Assembly (NCBI GenBank): GCA_029098225.1
Contig: JAQXNX010000033.1
Location: forward strand, 1-64,000
Length of the DNA stretch: 64,000 bases
Reading direction: 5' to 3'
DNA from: Spirochaetales bacterium
GTDB taxonomy: Bacteria > Spirochaetota > Spirochaetia > Treponematales > Treponemataceae
Position numbers and translations under genes: made by a program. Positions 44,499 through 53,667 of this stretch are shown here, in pieces (position 1 is the first letter of the stretch; every line of letters begins with the position of its first letter). Under the pieces are notes generated by a model. That model saw only the letters and a program-made list of their open reading frames with translations. It did not search any database and was not told the origin of the DNA.

Positions 44499-45333
44499 AA
44501 GGTCCTCCGAGCCAATTTAATTTTGAACGAAGAGCATTATAAAATCTTTCCCTGCATGCAAAAATAAGTTTTACTTTTTTTGAAAACTTTGTAATTATAA
44601 TTTCATCTTTTATACAAAGAGGAAAAGGCTTTTGTCCATCAACAGTAAGACTCATTTCTTTTGCACGGCTGTTTGCTATGCTTATAGATAACAAACCATC
44701 GGTACTAAGGACAATTGGCCTTCCAGATAACGAAAATGAATTAATAGGAGTCATTACAAAAGCATCCAGATGGGTATCTACAATCGGACCACCTGCAGCT
44801 GCAGAATAAGCAGTAGAACCTGTAGGCGTAGAAACAATAATACCATCGGCCTTTAAATGACACAAAGGAAGGTTATCATAATTAACATCCAGCAAAACGG
44901 TAGAAGTTATTTTAGAAGCACAGATTACACTGTCGTTTAATGCCAGAGCTTCAAAAATTATTTTATCATTTCGTTTTACCTGAATTTTCTGCATGGAACG
45001 CTCTTCGTAAAAGGCTTTGCCTGCAAGAAAAGTTTCTAAAGGCTTTTTCCAGTTTGAAGGTTCAACAGAAGCTATAAAACCAAACTGACCTAAATTTACA
45101 GGAAAAATCGGAATTCCATATTCAACAGCGCCTCTTGCCGCAAATAAAACAGTTCCATCACCACCAAGAGTTACTATAAAGCTATATTTTGAAAAATCAA
45201 CATCTATTTTTTTGCCGTCAAAATTTATAATATCAGAAACAATTTTTTGAGTCTGCAAAAAATCATTAATCTGAACAGAAAGAGCAACTGATTCCTTTTT
45301 TCCTGTGTTAACAATAATAAGAACTTTTTTCAT
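44491..45333 (-). CDS. nadK: NAD kinase
   Basis: 280 residues. NAD kinase makes NADP. It has the GGDGT motif (LGGDGTVLFAAR near 55), NLGQFGFIA, and the NAD-binding TPTGSTAYSAAAGGPIV segment. Standard length. It lies between the aminotransferase gene and recN, overlapping recN by 8 nt. No clear ribosome site is visible. Confidence 0.95.
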   Translation of the reverse strand: MKKVLIIVNTGKKESVALSVQINDFLQTQKIVSDIINFDGKKIDVDFSKYSFIVTLGGDGTVLFAARGAVEYGIPIFPVNLGQFGFIASVEPSNWKKPLETFLAGKAFYEERSMQKIQVKRNDKIIFEALALNDSVICASKITSTVLLDVNYDNLPLCHLKADGIIVSTPTGSTAYSAAAGGPIVDTHLDAFVMTPINSFSLSGRPIVLSTDGLLSISIANSRAKEMSLTVDGQKPFPLCIKDEIIITKFSKKVKLIFACRERFYNALRSKLNWLGGPYA

Positions 45334-45367
45334 ATTCCAATAAAAGATTAGTACAAAAGTAAAAATC

Positions 45368-46432
45368 TTACGGCAATGTTGTTAAAACCTTTACAATCTT
45401 TGCGCTTTCTGCATGAGTTAATCTGGAATATAGAGGCACATGAATGCATCGCAAATATAAAGATTTCGCATGAATGCATTTTTGAGATAAATCGTCATTT
45501 TTTGCAATAACAGAATTCTCAAATGCTAGCTGAATTTCAATATCCTTTTTTGAAGTATATTGCTTTACATCTTTATAAGAACTTGAAAGAACAAGCGGGA
45601 ATGAACAGATTGTTGAACCTTCATCCATCTCTCTGACAAGCATTTTATGTTTTCCCATCAAACAGGCATGCTGATACATTGCGAACAATTCTTTTCTTGC
45701 CTTTTCATTCCTGTTAAATTCCTTAAACTGAACCCAGGCCAGAGCCGCATTTATATCAGGCAAAAGATCTGTTAATGGAGCAACATCAACAAACTTTTTT
45801 AATACAATCCAGTCTCTTCTTCCTGCTGCAAAAAGAATTGCTCCACCACCTGCCGTAAGCACATCTTTTTCTTCAAGTCCCAGAATTGTAAAAACGCCAA
45901 ACTGTCCGGCTTTAATTCTTGGAGCATTTTCTCCCTGTGCAGAATCATCTTCTGTCTTTACTTCTACAGAAGCACCGGCACTTTGAGAAATATCTTCTAT
46001 AAAAGGAATTCCCAATTCTTTAATTCCTTCAAAATCAGGAAGGATTCCTTCTGCTTCATGTAAAATTAAAAGGGCTCCACCTTGTTCAATACCAGCCTTT
46101 ACAGCCTCAACTGAAACTAATGCATTTTCCTCCTGAACATCAAGGACAAGAGGTTCATAACCAAAAGAAATTAATGAAGTGTACTGCCAGCCTGGAGCTA
46201 AAGCAGAAATCATTACCTTTGATCCCTTTGGCAAATCTAAAGCCTTTAAAGCATAATCAAGAGCAATAGACGGACTTCTTAATGCTATGGCACCGTCACA
46301 TTTAATAAATTCCTTTAACTGTTGAATTAATTTTACATTAATATCACCAGGACCAATTTTTTCATCTACCATACATGTAAGTACGGCGTCCATTTCTTTT
46401 CTGCGGATTGTTGTACTATAAGTATTTATCAT
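45368..46432 (-). CDS. DegT/DnrJ/EryC1-family aminotransferase
   Basis: 354 residues of the PLP-dependent DegT family, whose members transaminate nucleotide sugars. It has the aspartate motif IPFIEDISQSAGA and the region GQFGVF...KDVLTAGGG; the Lys (K189) is at the normal distance before GGG, so PLP binding seems intact, although residues before it are unusual. No other sugar-nucleotide genes are adjacent. It lies 3 nt after cheW and 34 nt before nadK. Confidence 0.78.
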   Translation of the reverse strand: MINTYSTTIRRKEMDAVLTCMVDEKIGPGDINVKLIQQLKEFIKCDGAIALRSPSIALDYALKALDLPKGSKVMISALAPGWQYTSLISFGYEPLVLDVQEENALVSVEAVKAGIEQGGALLILHEAEGILPDFEGIKELGIPFIEDISQSAGASVEVKTEDDSAQGENAPRIKAGQFGVFTILGLEEKDVLTAGGGAILFAAGRRDWIVLKKFVDVAPLTDLLPDINAALAWVQFKEFNRNEKARKELFAMYQHACLMGKHKMLVREMDEGSTICSFPLVLSSSYKDVKQYTSKKDIEIQLAFENSVIAKNDDLSQKCIHAKSLYLRCIHVPLYSRLTHAESAKIVKVLTTLP

Positions 46433-46435
46433 TGC

Positions 46436-46909
46436 TTACTGATTCTCAATAATTTTCTGAAGTTCTTTTGCATTGAAAAGCTTTCTGGTATTGAGCATGA
46501 TGAGATAGCCTTCATTTTCTCGTACTACCCCTTCAATATATTCTGTACCAATACCGCTGAGCATCTGAGGAGGCTCTTTTACATCTTCACTATGAACAGT
46601 AACAACTCGTTCTACTTTATCAATAATAATACCGATTTTACCGCCATCAATGTTCAGAATAATAAAACCACCTTCAATTTCTATATCAGCTGATTTATTA
46701 ATTGATTGAATTTTAAAGCGCTTATGAAGGTCAATTATAGGGATAATTTCTCCACGAAGATTAATAATTCCTTCCACATAATAAGGTGCGTTTGGAATTA
46801 CACGTACATTCTGTAAACGAACAATTTCTTTTACATCCATGATGTTTACACCATACAATTCTTCACCAAGATGAAATGTTACCATTTGAAACTGAGATTC
46901 ACCAGCCAT
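46436..46909 (-). CDS. cheW: chemotaxis coupling protein CheW
   Basis: 157 residues from the ATG at 46909, which has GGGAG at a 6-nt spacing; the in-frame TTG at 46930 is rejected. CheW links chemoreceptors to CheA. Conserved blocks: FHLGEELYGVNIMDVKEIVR, NLRGEIIPIIDLHKRF and GIIIDKVERVVTV. It is a stand-alone copy with no other chemotaxis gene nearby and heads the cheW-aminotransferase-nadK-recN run. Confidence 0.95.
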   Translation of the reverse strand: MAGESQFQMVTFHLGEELYGVNIMDVKEIVRLQNVRVIPNAPYYVEGIINLRGEIIPIIDLHKRFKIQSINKSADIEIEGGFIILNIDGGKIGIIIDKVERVVTVHSEDVKEPPQMLSGIGTEYIEGVVRENEGYLIMLNTRKLFNAKELQKIIENQ

Positions 46910-47042
46910 ATTTTCTCCCAAAATCCGCAAGCGCAGAAATATAATAAATCTGTCAATGCATAAGATTAACTATTTAATTATATTCCAAAAAGGTAAATTT
47001 TGCAATCTTTAGTTTTGTATTCTTTAATTAATTGCAAAATTA

Positions 47043-47840
47043 TCAATCTACATTGAATAAAGTTACAGCATTTACCGTTTTTATTCCTCCTTCTTTTAAA
47101 ATTTTTGCACAGCATTCTATTGTTGAACCTGTCGTGCATACATCATCAATAAGCCATACTTTTTCTGGAAGCTGCATATTAAAAGGTTTTAGAATTTTTA
47201 GAAGTTCCGCATTACATTTCATTGAATACGCAGATTGCATATGGGACAGTCTTTCTTTTCTATTTAATTTTTTCTGCTGTACCGTTGAATTGCGCTGCAA
47301 AATTCTTAAAATTCTAAAACCATATCGGTAATCCAAAAACTGACACAAGTCTTCTATCTGATCCCATCCTTTTTCCTGAATCTTACCTTTCCTTGGAGGA
47401 ACTGGAACAATGAATATTTTATCAGAACTGAATAATCCATTTTTTTCCGAATGAATTTTCAAAACTTCAAATAATACTCTGGCAAATACAGAAGAAAGAC
47501 TTCGTATTTCTTCGCTTTTCCATAAGAACATTAATTCTTTATTCCACAATCTGTAAGAAAACACAGGAAGCATCAAATCGACATTAAACAGAATTGGCTT
47601 TTCCCGACAGCTGAAACAGATTTTTTCCGCAGAAACAAGAACCTTTCCGCATCTTTCACATCTGGATTTTTCAAGTGCAGACTTTACATTAAAAAAAGAA
47701 TTTAAACATACAGGACACAATTGTCTTAAAAATGTCTTTCTTCCGCAGATAATGCAATCATATCCACCTTTTAAATAAGAATTGAATATCCTCAAAAATG
47801 AAAGAAGGAACTGCTGTGCTTCAAAGAAAAATTTGTTCAC
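47043..47840 (-). CDS. comF: ComF-family protein
   Basis: 265 residues from a GTG at 47840. Four Cys pairs near the N-terminus (CIICG, CPVC, CERCG, CFSC) form zinc ribbons, and the C-terminal part is a phosphoribosyltransferase fold with the PRPP loop VWLIDDVCTTGST. ComF acts in DNA uptake in naturally competent bacteria. The frame is open further upstream to a GTG at 47897, but that would translate the terminator T-run, so a start near 47840 is more likely. No ribosome site is clear. Confidence 0.83.
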   Translation of the reverse strand: MNKFFFEAQQFLLSFLRIFNSYLKGGYDCIICGRKTFLRQLCPVCLNSFFNVKSALEKSRCERCGKVLVSAEKICFSCREKPILFNVDLMLPVFSYRLWNKELMFLWKSEEIRSLSSVFARVLFEVLKIHSEKNGLFSSDKIFIVPVPPRKGKIQEKGWDQIEDLCQFLDYRYGFRILRILQRNSTVQQKKLNRKERLSHMQSAYSMKCNAELLKILKPFNMQLPEKVWLIDDVCTTGSTIECCAKILKEGGIKTVNAVTLFNVD

Positions 47841-47892
47841 ATATATATAAACGCAAAAACTATTAAAAAAAGGAAATATAATTAAAAAAAAA

Positions 47893-48030
47893 AGCACCGA
47901 AGTGCTTTTTTTTTAATTTACGCATTTTTTGCTTCGCAAAAAAGTGCTCATTATCTAAAAATAAGCACCGAAGTGCTTTTTTTTTTTAATTTACGCATTT
48001 TTTTGCTTCGCAAAAAAATGCTCATTATCT
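47893..48030. repeat. tandem duplication of a two-hairpin terminator unit
   Basis: Two copies (47893-47956 and 47964-48030; period 71). Each has AGCAC-CGAA-GTGCT with T-runs on both strands, then a second stem GCATTTTTTTGC-TTC-GCAAAAAAATGC (perfect in copy 2, one mismatch and one base shorter in copy 1), then CTCATTATCT. It lies between mutS and comF and should stop transcription in both directions. Confidence 0.85.
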
Positions 48031-48061
48031 GAATTATTTTATTATAATTTATGAGATTTTA

Positions 48062-50668
48062 TTACAATCCTGAAAGTTCTTTTTTCCATCTTGAAAGATT
48101 TTGAAGCGCAGCCATTGGAGTCATATTATCAAGATCGCAGGAAAGAATTTCTGAAATTATTATTTCTTCATCACTAAAAAGTCCTGCCGAAACATTTTTA
48201 TTATCTTTTTTTGGTTCAGATACAGGAATATTATCCATTACTAATGGATTTTCATTTGCAAGCGATTGAATATATGAAAGAATATCTGAAGCTCTCTGAA
48301 TAACATAAGGAGGAAGCCCTGCAAGCTTTGCAACATGAATACCATAAGAATTTTGAGTAACTCCATCTTTAACCTTGCGTAAAAAAACTACAGCGCCATT
48401 TTCTTCGCGAACATCCATACAAAGCATTCTTAATGCAGGATGCTCCATTCTTGAAAGCTCATGATAATGAGTTGCAAAAAGAGTTCTGCACTTTATTGTA
48501 TCCAGCAGATATTCAGAAACAGCTCTTGCGATTGCAAGACCATCTTCTGTGGAAGTTCCGCGCCCTACTTCATCCATAATAACAAGTGATTTTCTTGTTG
48601 CTGCATTCAGAATATTTGCAGTTTCGGTCATTTCTACAAGAAAGGTAGATTCACCTTTTGCAAGATTATCAGAAGCTCCTACACGGCAGAAAATTCTATC
48701 TACAAGACCAATCCGTGCTTTAGAAGCCGGAATATACGAACCGGTCTGAGCAAGTAAAGCAATCAAAGCGTTCTGTCGAAGATACGTACTTTTTCCTGCC
48801 ATATTTGGTCCGGTAATCAAATCAAAAGAAGGAGAATCGTCATTTTCACTGGAAAGCATACTGTCGTTTGGAACAAACTCACCTACAGGAAGATGCTTTT
48901 CTACAACAGGATGACGTCCATCTTTTATATCAAATATTGTTGAATTTTCCAGCTCAGGTTTTGTCCAGCCATGTTCAATTGCGGCATAAGCAAGAGAAGC
49001 ACATACATCTGTATCTGCAATTTCATCTGCAACCTGCAAAAGATAATTTATGTATTGATGAAGTTCAGTTCTAATTTCAACAAATAAATCTCTTTCAAGT
49101 TCAAGTATTTTTGTAGAAGATTCATTAAGCTGCATTTCCAGAGACTGAAGTTTTTCTGTTGTATAGCGGTCTCCATTTACAAGTGCACGCCTCATAATAA
49201 AATGTGGAGGAACAGCAGAAAGTTTTCCTTTGCTGACCTCTATAAAATATCCGAATGCATTTGTATATTTTATTTTTAAAGTTGAAATACCTGTGTTTTC
49301 ACGTTCTTCTTCTTCATAAGCATCAAGCACACTGTTAAAATTATCATGAATACCACGCCAATAATCCAGATCTTTTGACCAGCCGCTCTTTATTATTCCA
49401 CCATCTGTTAATGAAGTTGCCGGATCATCAAGAATCGCACTTTCTATCATATTACAGATTTTTAATGACTGTTCATTATCTACAAAAGAAAAATCGTAAT
49501 TTGTCAGATAGCCTTTTATTTTATCCCAATACTCCAGACTCTGCCTTAAAGCCTGTAAATCTTTTGCATGAGCTTTATCCATTGCAATACGGCCAGTAAG
49601 ACGTTCAACATCTAAAATTGATTTTAAATCCAGATTAATTTTTGAAAGAAGATTTCTATCATTATAGAATTTTGAAATTTTCTCCTGACGAACAACGATT
49701 GGCTCTAGCTGCGTTAATGGAAATAAAAGCCATTTTCTTAAAAGTCTTGAGCCCATTGCCGTCTGCGTGTAATTGACACAATCAAGTAAAGAATAGGCTG
49801 ATGTTCCATCTCTCATGTTTTCTGTAATTTCAAGATTCTTTCTGGAACTATTGTCCATAATTAAGAAATCAGAATCTGAGTATTTTTTTATTGAAGAAAC
49901 ATGAAGCAATTTTGTATTTGCAGTTTTTTCCAGATAATCTAAAAGAAATCCTGCAGGAACAATTGCAGGATCATCTTCTTCCATTCCAAAAGCCTTTAGA
50001 TTAACTGTATTAAACTGCGCAGTAAGTTTCTTAAAAGATAATTCAAGAGAAAAATCCCAGTCTGGATAATAAGAAACCGAAAGATTTGTATTCTGAGCAA
50101 TAGTTTCTTTTATGACATCATTATTTTTTAAGGAATTAGGAAGCAAAAGTTCCCTGGGTTTTGCCCTGTTTAATTCCTTATTAAAATATTCAGCCATTTT
50201 ACTAGCTGGCCAGGTTGTTACCTGAAAATCCGAAGTTGTAACATCTATAAAAGCAAATGCCGCCTGAGCTTTTGTTATGCTTAAGGCAGCTAAAAAGTTT
50301 GCATTATTTCCATCAAGATATTCAGTTTCAATTGCAGTTCCGGGAGTAATTATTTCTACAACCTTTCTTTCAGTAATTCCTTTTCCGGCAGCAGGAACAT
50401 CGCCTACCTGTTCACAAATTACAATTTTTTTGCCCAGGCGTAAAAGACGGGCAATATAAATTTTTGATGCGTGATATGGAACACCGCACATAGGTCTTCC
50501 GGCTCTATGTGTTAATGTAAGGTTTAATAATCTGGAAACCTCTTTTGCATCATCTTCAAACATTTCATAAAAATCACCAAGTCTGAAGAATAAAACTTCG
50601 TTTTTATACTTTTCTTTAATTCCCCGCCATTGAATCATCATCGGGGTGTCTGACTGAATCTCCGGCAT
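48062..50668 (-). CDS. mutS: DNA mismatch repair protein MutS
   Basis: About 868 residues. The mismatch-binding N-terminus has FFRLGDFYEMF (Phe-x-Glu motif) and HRAGRPMCGVPYH; the ATPase has Walker A TGPNMAGKSTYLRQ, the FLVEMTETANIL block and DEVGRGTSTEDGLA. The start is uncertain: the ATG at 50668 or a GTG at 50686 (which would overlap skp by 11 nt). Neither has a well-placed ribosome site. It is the last gene of tamB-bamA-skp-mutS. Confidence 0.96.
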   Translation of the reverse strand: MPEIQSDTPMMIQWRGIKEKYKNEVLFFRLGDFYEMFEDDAKEVSRLLNLTLTHRAGRPMCGVPYHASKIYIARLLRLGKKIVICEQVGDVPAAGKGITERKVVEIITPGTAIETEYLDGNNANFLAALSITKAQAAFAFIDVTTSDFQVTTWPASKMAEYFNKELNRAKPRELLLPNSLKNNDVIKETIAQNTNLSVSYYPDWDFSLELSFKKLTAQFNTVNLKAFGMEEDDPAIVPAGFLLDYLEKTANTKLLHVSSIKKYSDSDFLIMDNSSRKNLEITENMRDGTSAYSLLDCVNYTQTAMGSRLLRKWLLFPLTQLEPIVVRQEKISKFYNDRNLLSKINLDLKSILDVERLTGRIAMDKAHAKDLQALRQSLEYWDKIKGYLTNYDFSFVDNEQSLKICNMIESAILDDPATSLTDGGIIKSGWSKDLDYWRGIHDNFNSVLDAYEEEERENTGISTLKIKYTNAFGYFIEVSKGKLSAVPPHFIMRRALVNGDRYTTEKLQSLEMQLNESSTKILELERDLFVEIRTELHQYINYLLQVADEIADTDVCASLAYAAIEHGWTKPELENSTIFDIKDGRHPVVEKHLPVGEFVPNDSMLSSENDDSPSFDLITGPNMAGKSTYLRQNALIALLAQTGSYIPASKARIGLVDRIFCRVGASDNLAKGESTFLVEMTETANILNAATRKSLVIMDEVGRGTSTEDGLAIARAVSEYLLDTIKCRTLFATHYHELSRMEHPALRMLCMDVREENGAVVFLRKVKDGVTQNSYGIHVAKLAGLPPYVIQRASDILSYIQSLANENPLVMDNIPVSEPKKDNKNVSAGLFSDEEIIISEILSCDLDNMTPMAALQNLSRWKKELSGL

Positions 50669-50675
50669 AGGAAAA

Positions 50676-51200
50676 TTAATAACCACCTAATTCAGAAATA
50701 ACCTGATTTGTAATATCTACAGATGAGCTATACCATAAAATTGAATTTGCATCCTGAAGACTTAAAATCATACTATAACCGCCGCTTTCTGCAATTTTTG
50801 CAAGTACGTTATATAGTTTTTTATAAAAATCATCAGAAGTCTGCAAGGTTTTCTGCATAGTCTCTAATTCTACATTTTTTGCATTAGCGTATTCTGTAAT
50901 ATATTCTTTTTTCTTTGTAATTTCTGCTTCAACTTTTAAGGCAGCTGTGTCATTGCCTGAATTTACATATTCAAGACGCTTCTGCTGAAGCTGATTCAAG
51001 CTTTCTGTCTGTTTGTTTATTTCTTCCTGGAATTCAGCCTTTTTCTTTTCGTAATTTCTGATTGCAGTTGAATTTCTATAATAAGCATTATAAACTTTAG
51101 AAGTATCTACAACCCCGAATTTTGTAATCTGCTGAGAATACATTTTTGCTGAACAGAACAAAATTAATAAAACTGCAAAAAATTTAATATTTGACTTCAT
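50676..51200 (-). CDS. skp: periplasmic chaperone Skp/OmpH family
   Basis: 174 residues with a signal peptide (to about residue 21, CSAKMYSQ) followed by the OmpH/Skp pattern FGVVDTSKVYNAYYRNS, a long helical region rich in Glu, Lys and Gln (about 45-135), and a C-terminal GYSMILSLQDANSILWYS strand. Skp carries unfolded outer-membrane proteins to BamA, encoded 46 nt upstream. Confidence 0.92.
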   Translation of the reverse strand: MKSNIKFFAVLLILFCSAKMYSQQITKFGVVDTSKVYNAYYRNSTAIRNYEKKKAEFQEEINKQTESLNQLQQKRLEYVNSGNDTAALKVEAEITKKKEYITEYANAKNVELETMQKTLQTSDDFYKKLYNVLAKIAESGGYSMILSLQDANSILWYSSSVDITNQVISELGGY

Positions 51201-51246
51201 AACAAAACTCCAATTACTTTTGTAAAATCAATGTAATAACTCTATT

Positions 51247-53649
51247 TTAGCGATTTACTATATTATATGAAAGTACCAGCTGGAATGGCAGAGTTGTCCA
51301 GTCTCCATCAACAACTTTTCCTCTGAATGTAAAGAGTACATGCAGAGGAAACTGCTGAATCAAGAAACGCACACCAGGTCCCCAGCTAAAGTACCAGTCT
51401 TCTGTTTTTGGCAAAAGGCTATGCTTTAAATCCGGTTTTGTATAAGCTGCATCAAAGAATCCGCAGATTCCAATTATGCTTGGAATAACCGGTAATCTGA
51501 GTTCAAGCTTATTAGAAAGCATAAACTGTCCGCGGGAAGCAGAAAATGCATCTGTCCAACCGCGTCCATTAAGCAAACCATCTATATAAAGCTTATTTGA
51601 ATCGCTTAAACTTGATTTATCTGTTGGCAATACAAATGAAACTCCAGTATATCCTGCAAGAACAAGTTTAAATGTCCAGAAGTCTGAGAATGAGAATTGA
51701 GCCAATTTAGCGTACCCCTCAAGCTTTGTATCGCTTCGCATAAAGAATTCTTTTTCTACAGAAGGAAGAATTCCATACCAGGCAATACGTTCATTAGCAA
51801 ACCAGCCTTTTGATGGCTCATACATAAAGTCTCTGTTATCAACAGAAATACTTGTAAATATAGAATTAGAAAGACCAAGTCTGTTTTCATAGAAAGAAAG
51901 TCCGGTATTTACAGGAACATTAAGACTTGCATCGTATGCATTATATTGAAGCGAATTTGTAAGACCACCAGCTAAAGTAATAATAGCATAGTTAGGATAC
52001 CATCTTCTTGAAAGCGCAGAAGAAAGAGTAGCCGCATAATTATCATAAGACATACTTAAAGCACCACGTTCCAATGTTCCTGTAAAGCTGTCAAAATATA
52101 GCTGGGAAGAATATGTTTTTTCATGTGAGAAAGATAAATTTTCGCTCCAGGCAATTGGTAAATCACCAATCCAGTTTTGTGCATAGCCTAAGTCAAAAGA
52201 CTGATTATCAGAAGCAAGTTTTACACCTGTAGAAACTGTTCTTCCTTCTCCAAAAAGGTTAGTATTTTCAAGATTAGCAAACAAAGAAATTGGCAGAGAG
52301 TTAGATTCTGTAACACCAGTAAATGTTAAACCGAACTGAACATTTGCTGTTGACTGTTCTTCTACAGTCCATATAAGATCTACGAGATTTTCTTCACTTC
52401 CTGGACCAGGTTCTGGAATAATACTTGAAAAGTACTGGAGATTCATTAAATTTCTGAACGCATTAATAATACTGTCTTGAGAGAATACATCTCCAGATTC
52501 AATAGGGATTTCCCTTCTGATTACATATTCCTTTGTTTTTGTATTTCCTTTAATTACAATGTTTTCTATATGTGCTCTTGAATTTTCTATAATACCAACT
52601 TCATAAGAAATTTCGTTTTTATCTGTATTTTTTGTTGGAATAGGATAGAACTGAGCAGACATGTAACCATTTTCATAATATTTGCCGGTAATAGTCATCA
52701 TGTCTTCCTGGAACTTTGTTTCATTATATGTATTGCCAGCTTTTAATTTTGTTCCGGACAAAAGCTGTTTCTCAGAGAATACTTCGTTTCCTGTAATCTT
52801 CATTCCACCATAAGTATATAAAGAACCTTCAGATACGATATATGTTAATATAAGTTCATTTCGCTGTTTATCTGCATTATAATTTGTGACTATGTTTACA
52901 TCCAGAACGCTGGCATCGGCATAACCCTTATCTTTATAATACATCACGATTTTCTGCTTATCCTGTTCTATAGCTGCAGGCTTATAGGCACCATCATGAA
53001 TTAATCCAAAAATTCCAATTTCGCGCATAGAAAGCTTACTGCGCAAAGTTCTTTCAGAAACAACTGAATTTCCTGAAAAGTGAATTTCTTTAATAATTGT
53101 ATTTTGACCTTCGTTAATTTCAAAAGAAACTACAACACCCTTTTCTGTTTCTTTCACAGTATGGGTAACAGAAGAAGCTGTATACCCTTTTTCAAGGTAA
53201 TAATTTCTTATAGTTCTTTCATCAAGAAGGATTTTTGCTTCAATATAAATATCACTGGTTTTTGATTTTATTTTTTCGCGTAATTCACCATTTCTGATTT
53301 TGCGGTTTCCGATAAAATTTATTTCTGCAATCAGAGGACGTTCAACAACTTCAAAAACGAGTAAAACGTCATCACTGTTTTTAGAGGCATGCTTTACATA
53401 AGGTGTAATATCATCAAAAAATTCAAGTGCATAAAGTCTGTCTAGAATTTCATTATACAAATCTTCTGAAAAAGGCTTATCAATATAAGAAGAAGTAATT
53501 CCAGTTAATTCAGATTTTTTTACAGTTTTTAACCCTTCAAAATCAATTTTAGAAACATTCTGATTCCAAAACCATTCATTACTCTGCGCATTGGCAAAGA
53601 ATACAACAGCAAAAAAAATGAAAACAACAGAAACAAGCCGTCGATGCAT
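51247..53649 (-). CDS. bamA: outer-membrane assembly factor BamA
   Basis: 800 residues from the ATG at 53649 (AGGAG at a 6-nt spacing; the preceding TTG is rejected). A signal peptide (to about residue 21) is followed by five POTRA-like repeats (about 30-420), each with the beta-alpha-alpha-beta-beta pattern, and a C-terminal 16-strand Omp85 barrel (about 450-800) with the GRGWTD lid-lock-type motif and a final FQLVLSYNIVNR strand. It inserts outer-membrane proteins and is essential in most diderms. Confidence 0.96.
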   Translation of the reverse strand: MHRRLVSVVFIFFAVVFFANAQSNEWFWNQNVSKIDFEGLKTVKKSELTGITSSYIDKPFSEDLYNEILDRLYALEFFDDITPYVKHASKNSDDVLLVFEVVERPLIAEINFIGNRKIRNGELREKIKSKTSDIYIEAKILLDERTIRNYYLEKGYTASSVTHTVKETEKGVVVSFEINEGQNTIIKEIHFSGNSVVSERTLRSKLSMREIGIFGLIHDGAYKPAAIEQDKQKIVMYYKDKGYADASVLDVNIVTNYNADKQRNELILTYIVSEGSLYTYGGMKITGNEVFSEKQLLSGTKLKAGNTYNETKFQEDMMTITGKYYENGYMSAQFYPIPTKNTDKNEISYEVGIIENSRAHIENIVIKGNTKTKEYVIRREIPIESGDVFSQDSIINAFRNLMNLQYFSSIIPEPGPGSEENLVDLIWTVEEQSTANVQFGLTFTGVTESNSLPISLFANLENTNLFGEGRTVSTGVKLASDNQSFDLGYAQNWIGDLPIAWSENLSFSHEKTYSSQLYFDSFTGTLERGALSMSYDNYAATLSSALSRRWYPNYAIITLAGGLTNSLQYNAYDASLNVPVNTGLSFYENRLGLSNSIFTSISVDNRDFMYEPSKGWFANERIAWYGILPSVEKEFFMRSDTKLEGYAKLAQFSFSDFWTFKLVLAGYTGVSFVLPTDKSSLSDSNKLYIDGLLNGRGWTDAFSASRGQFMLSNKLELRLPVIPSIIGICGFFDAAYTKPDLKHSLLPKTEDWYFSWGPGVRFLIQQFPLHVLFTFRGKVVDGDWTTLPFQLVLSYNIVNR

Positions 53650-53667
53650 CAAATTCTCCTAAAAAAA

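Noticed and set aside
45368-46432. Aminotransferase without its PLP lysine (inactive enzyme)
   Set aside because: On closer alignment K189 is nine residues before the end of the TAGGG-type motif, as in active DegT proteins.
47841-47897. N-terminal extension of comF to the GTG at 47897
   Set aside because: It would translate the terminator T-run into polyphenylalanine/leucine; a start at the GTG at 47840 is more sensible.
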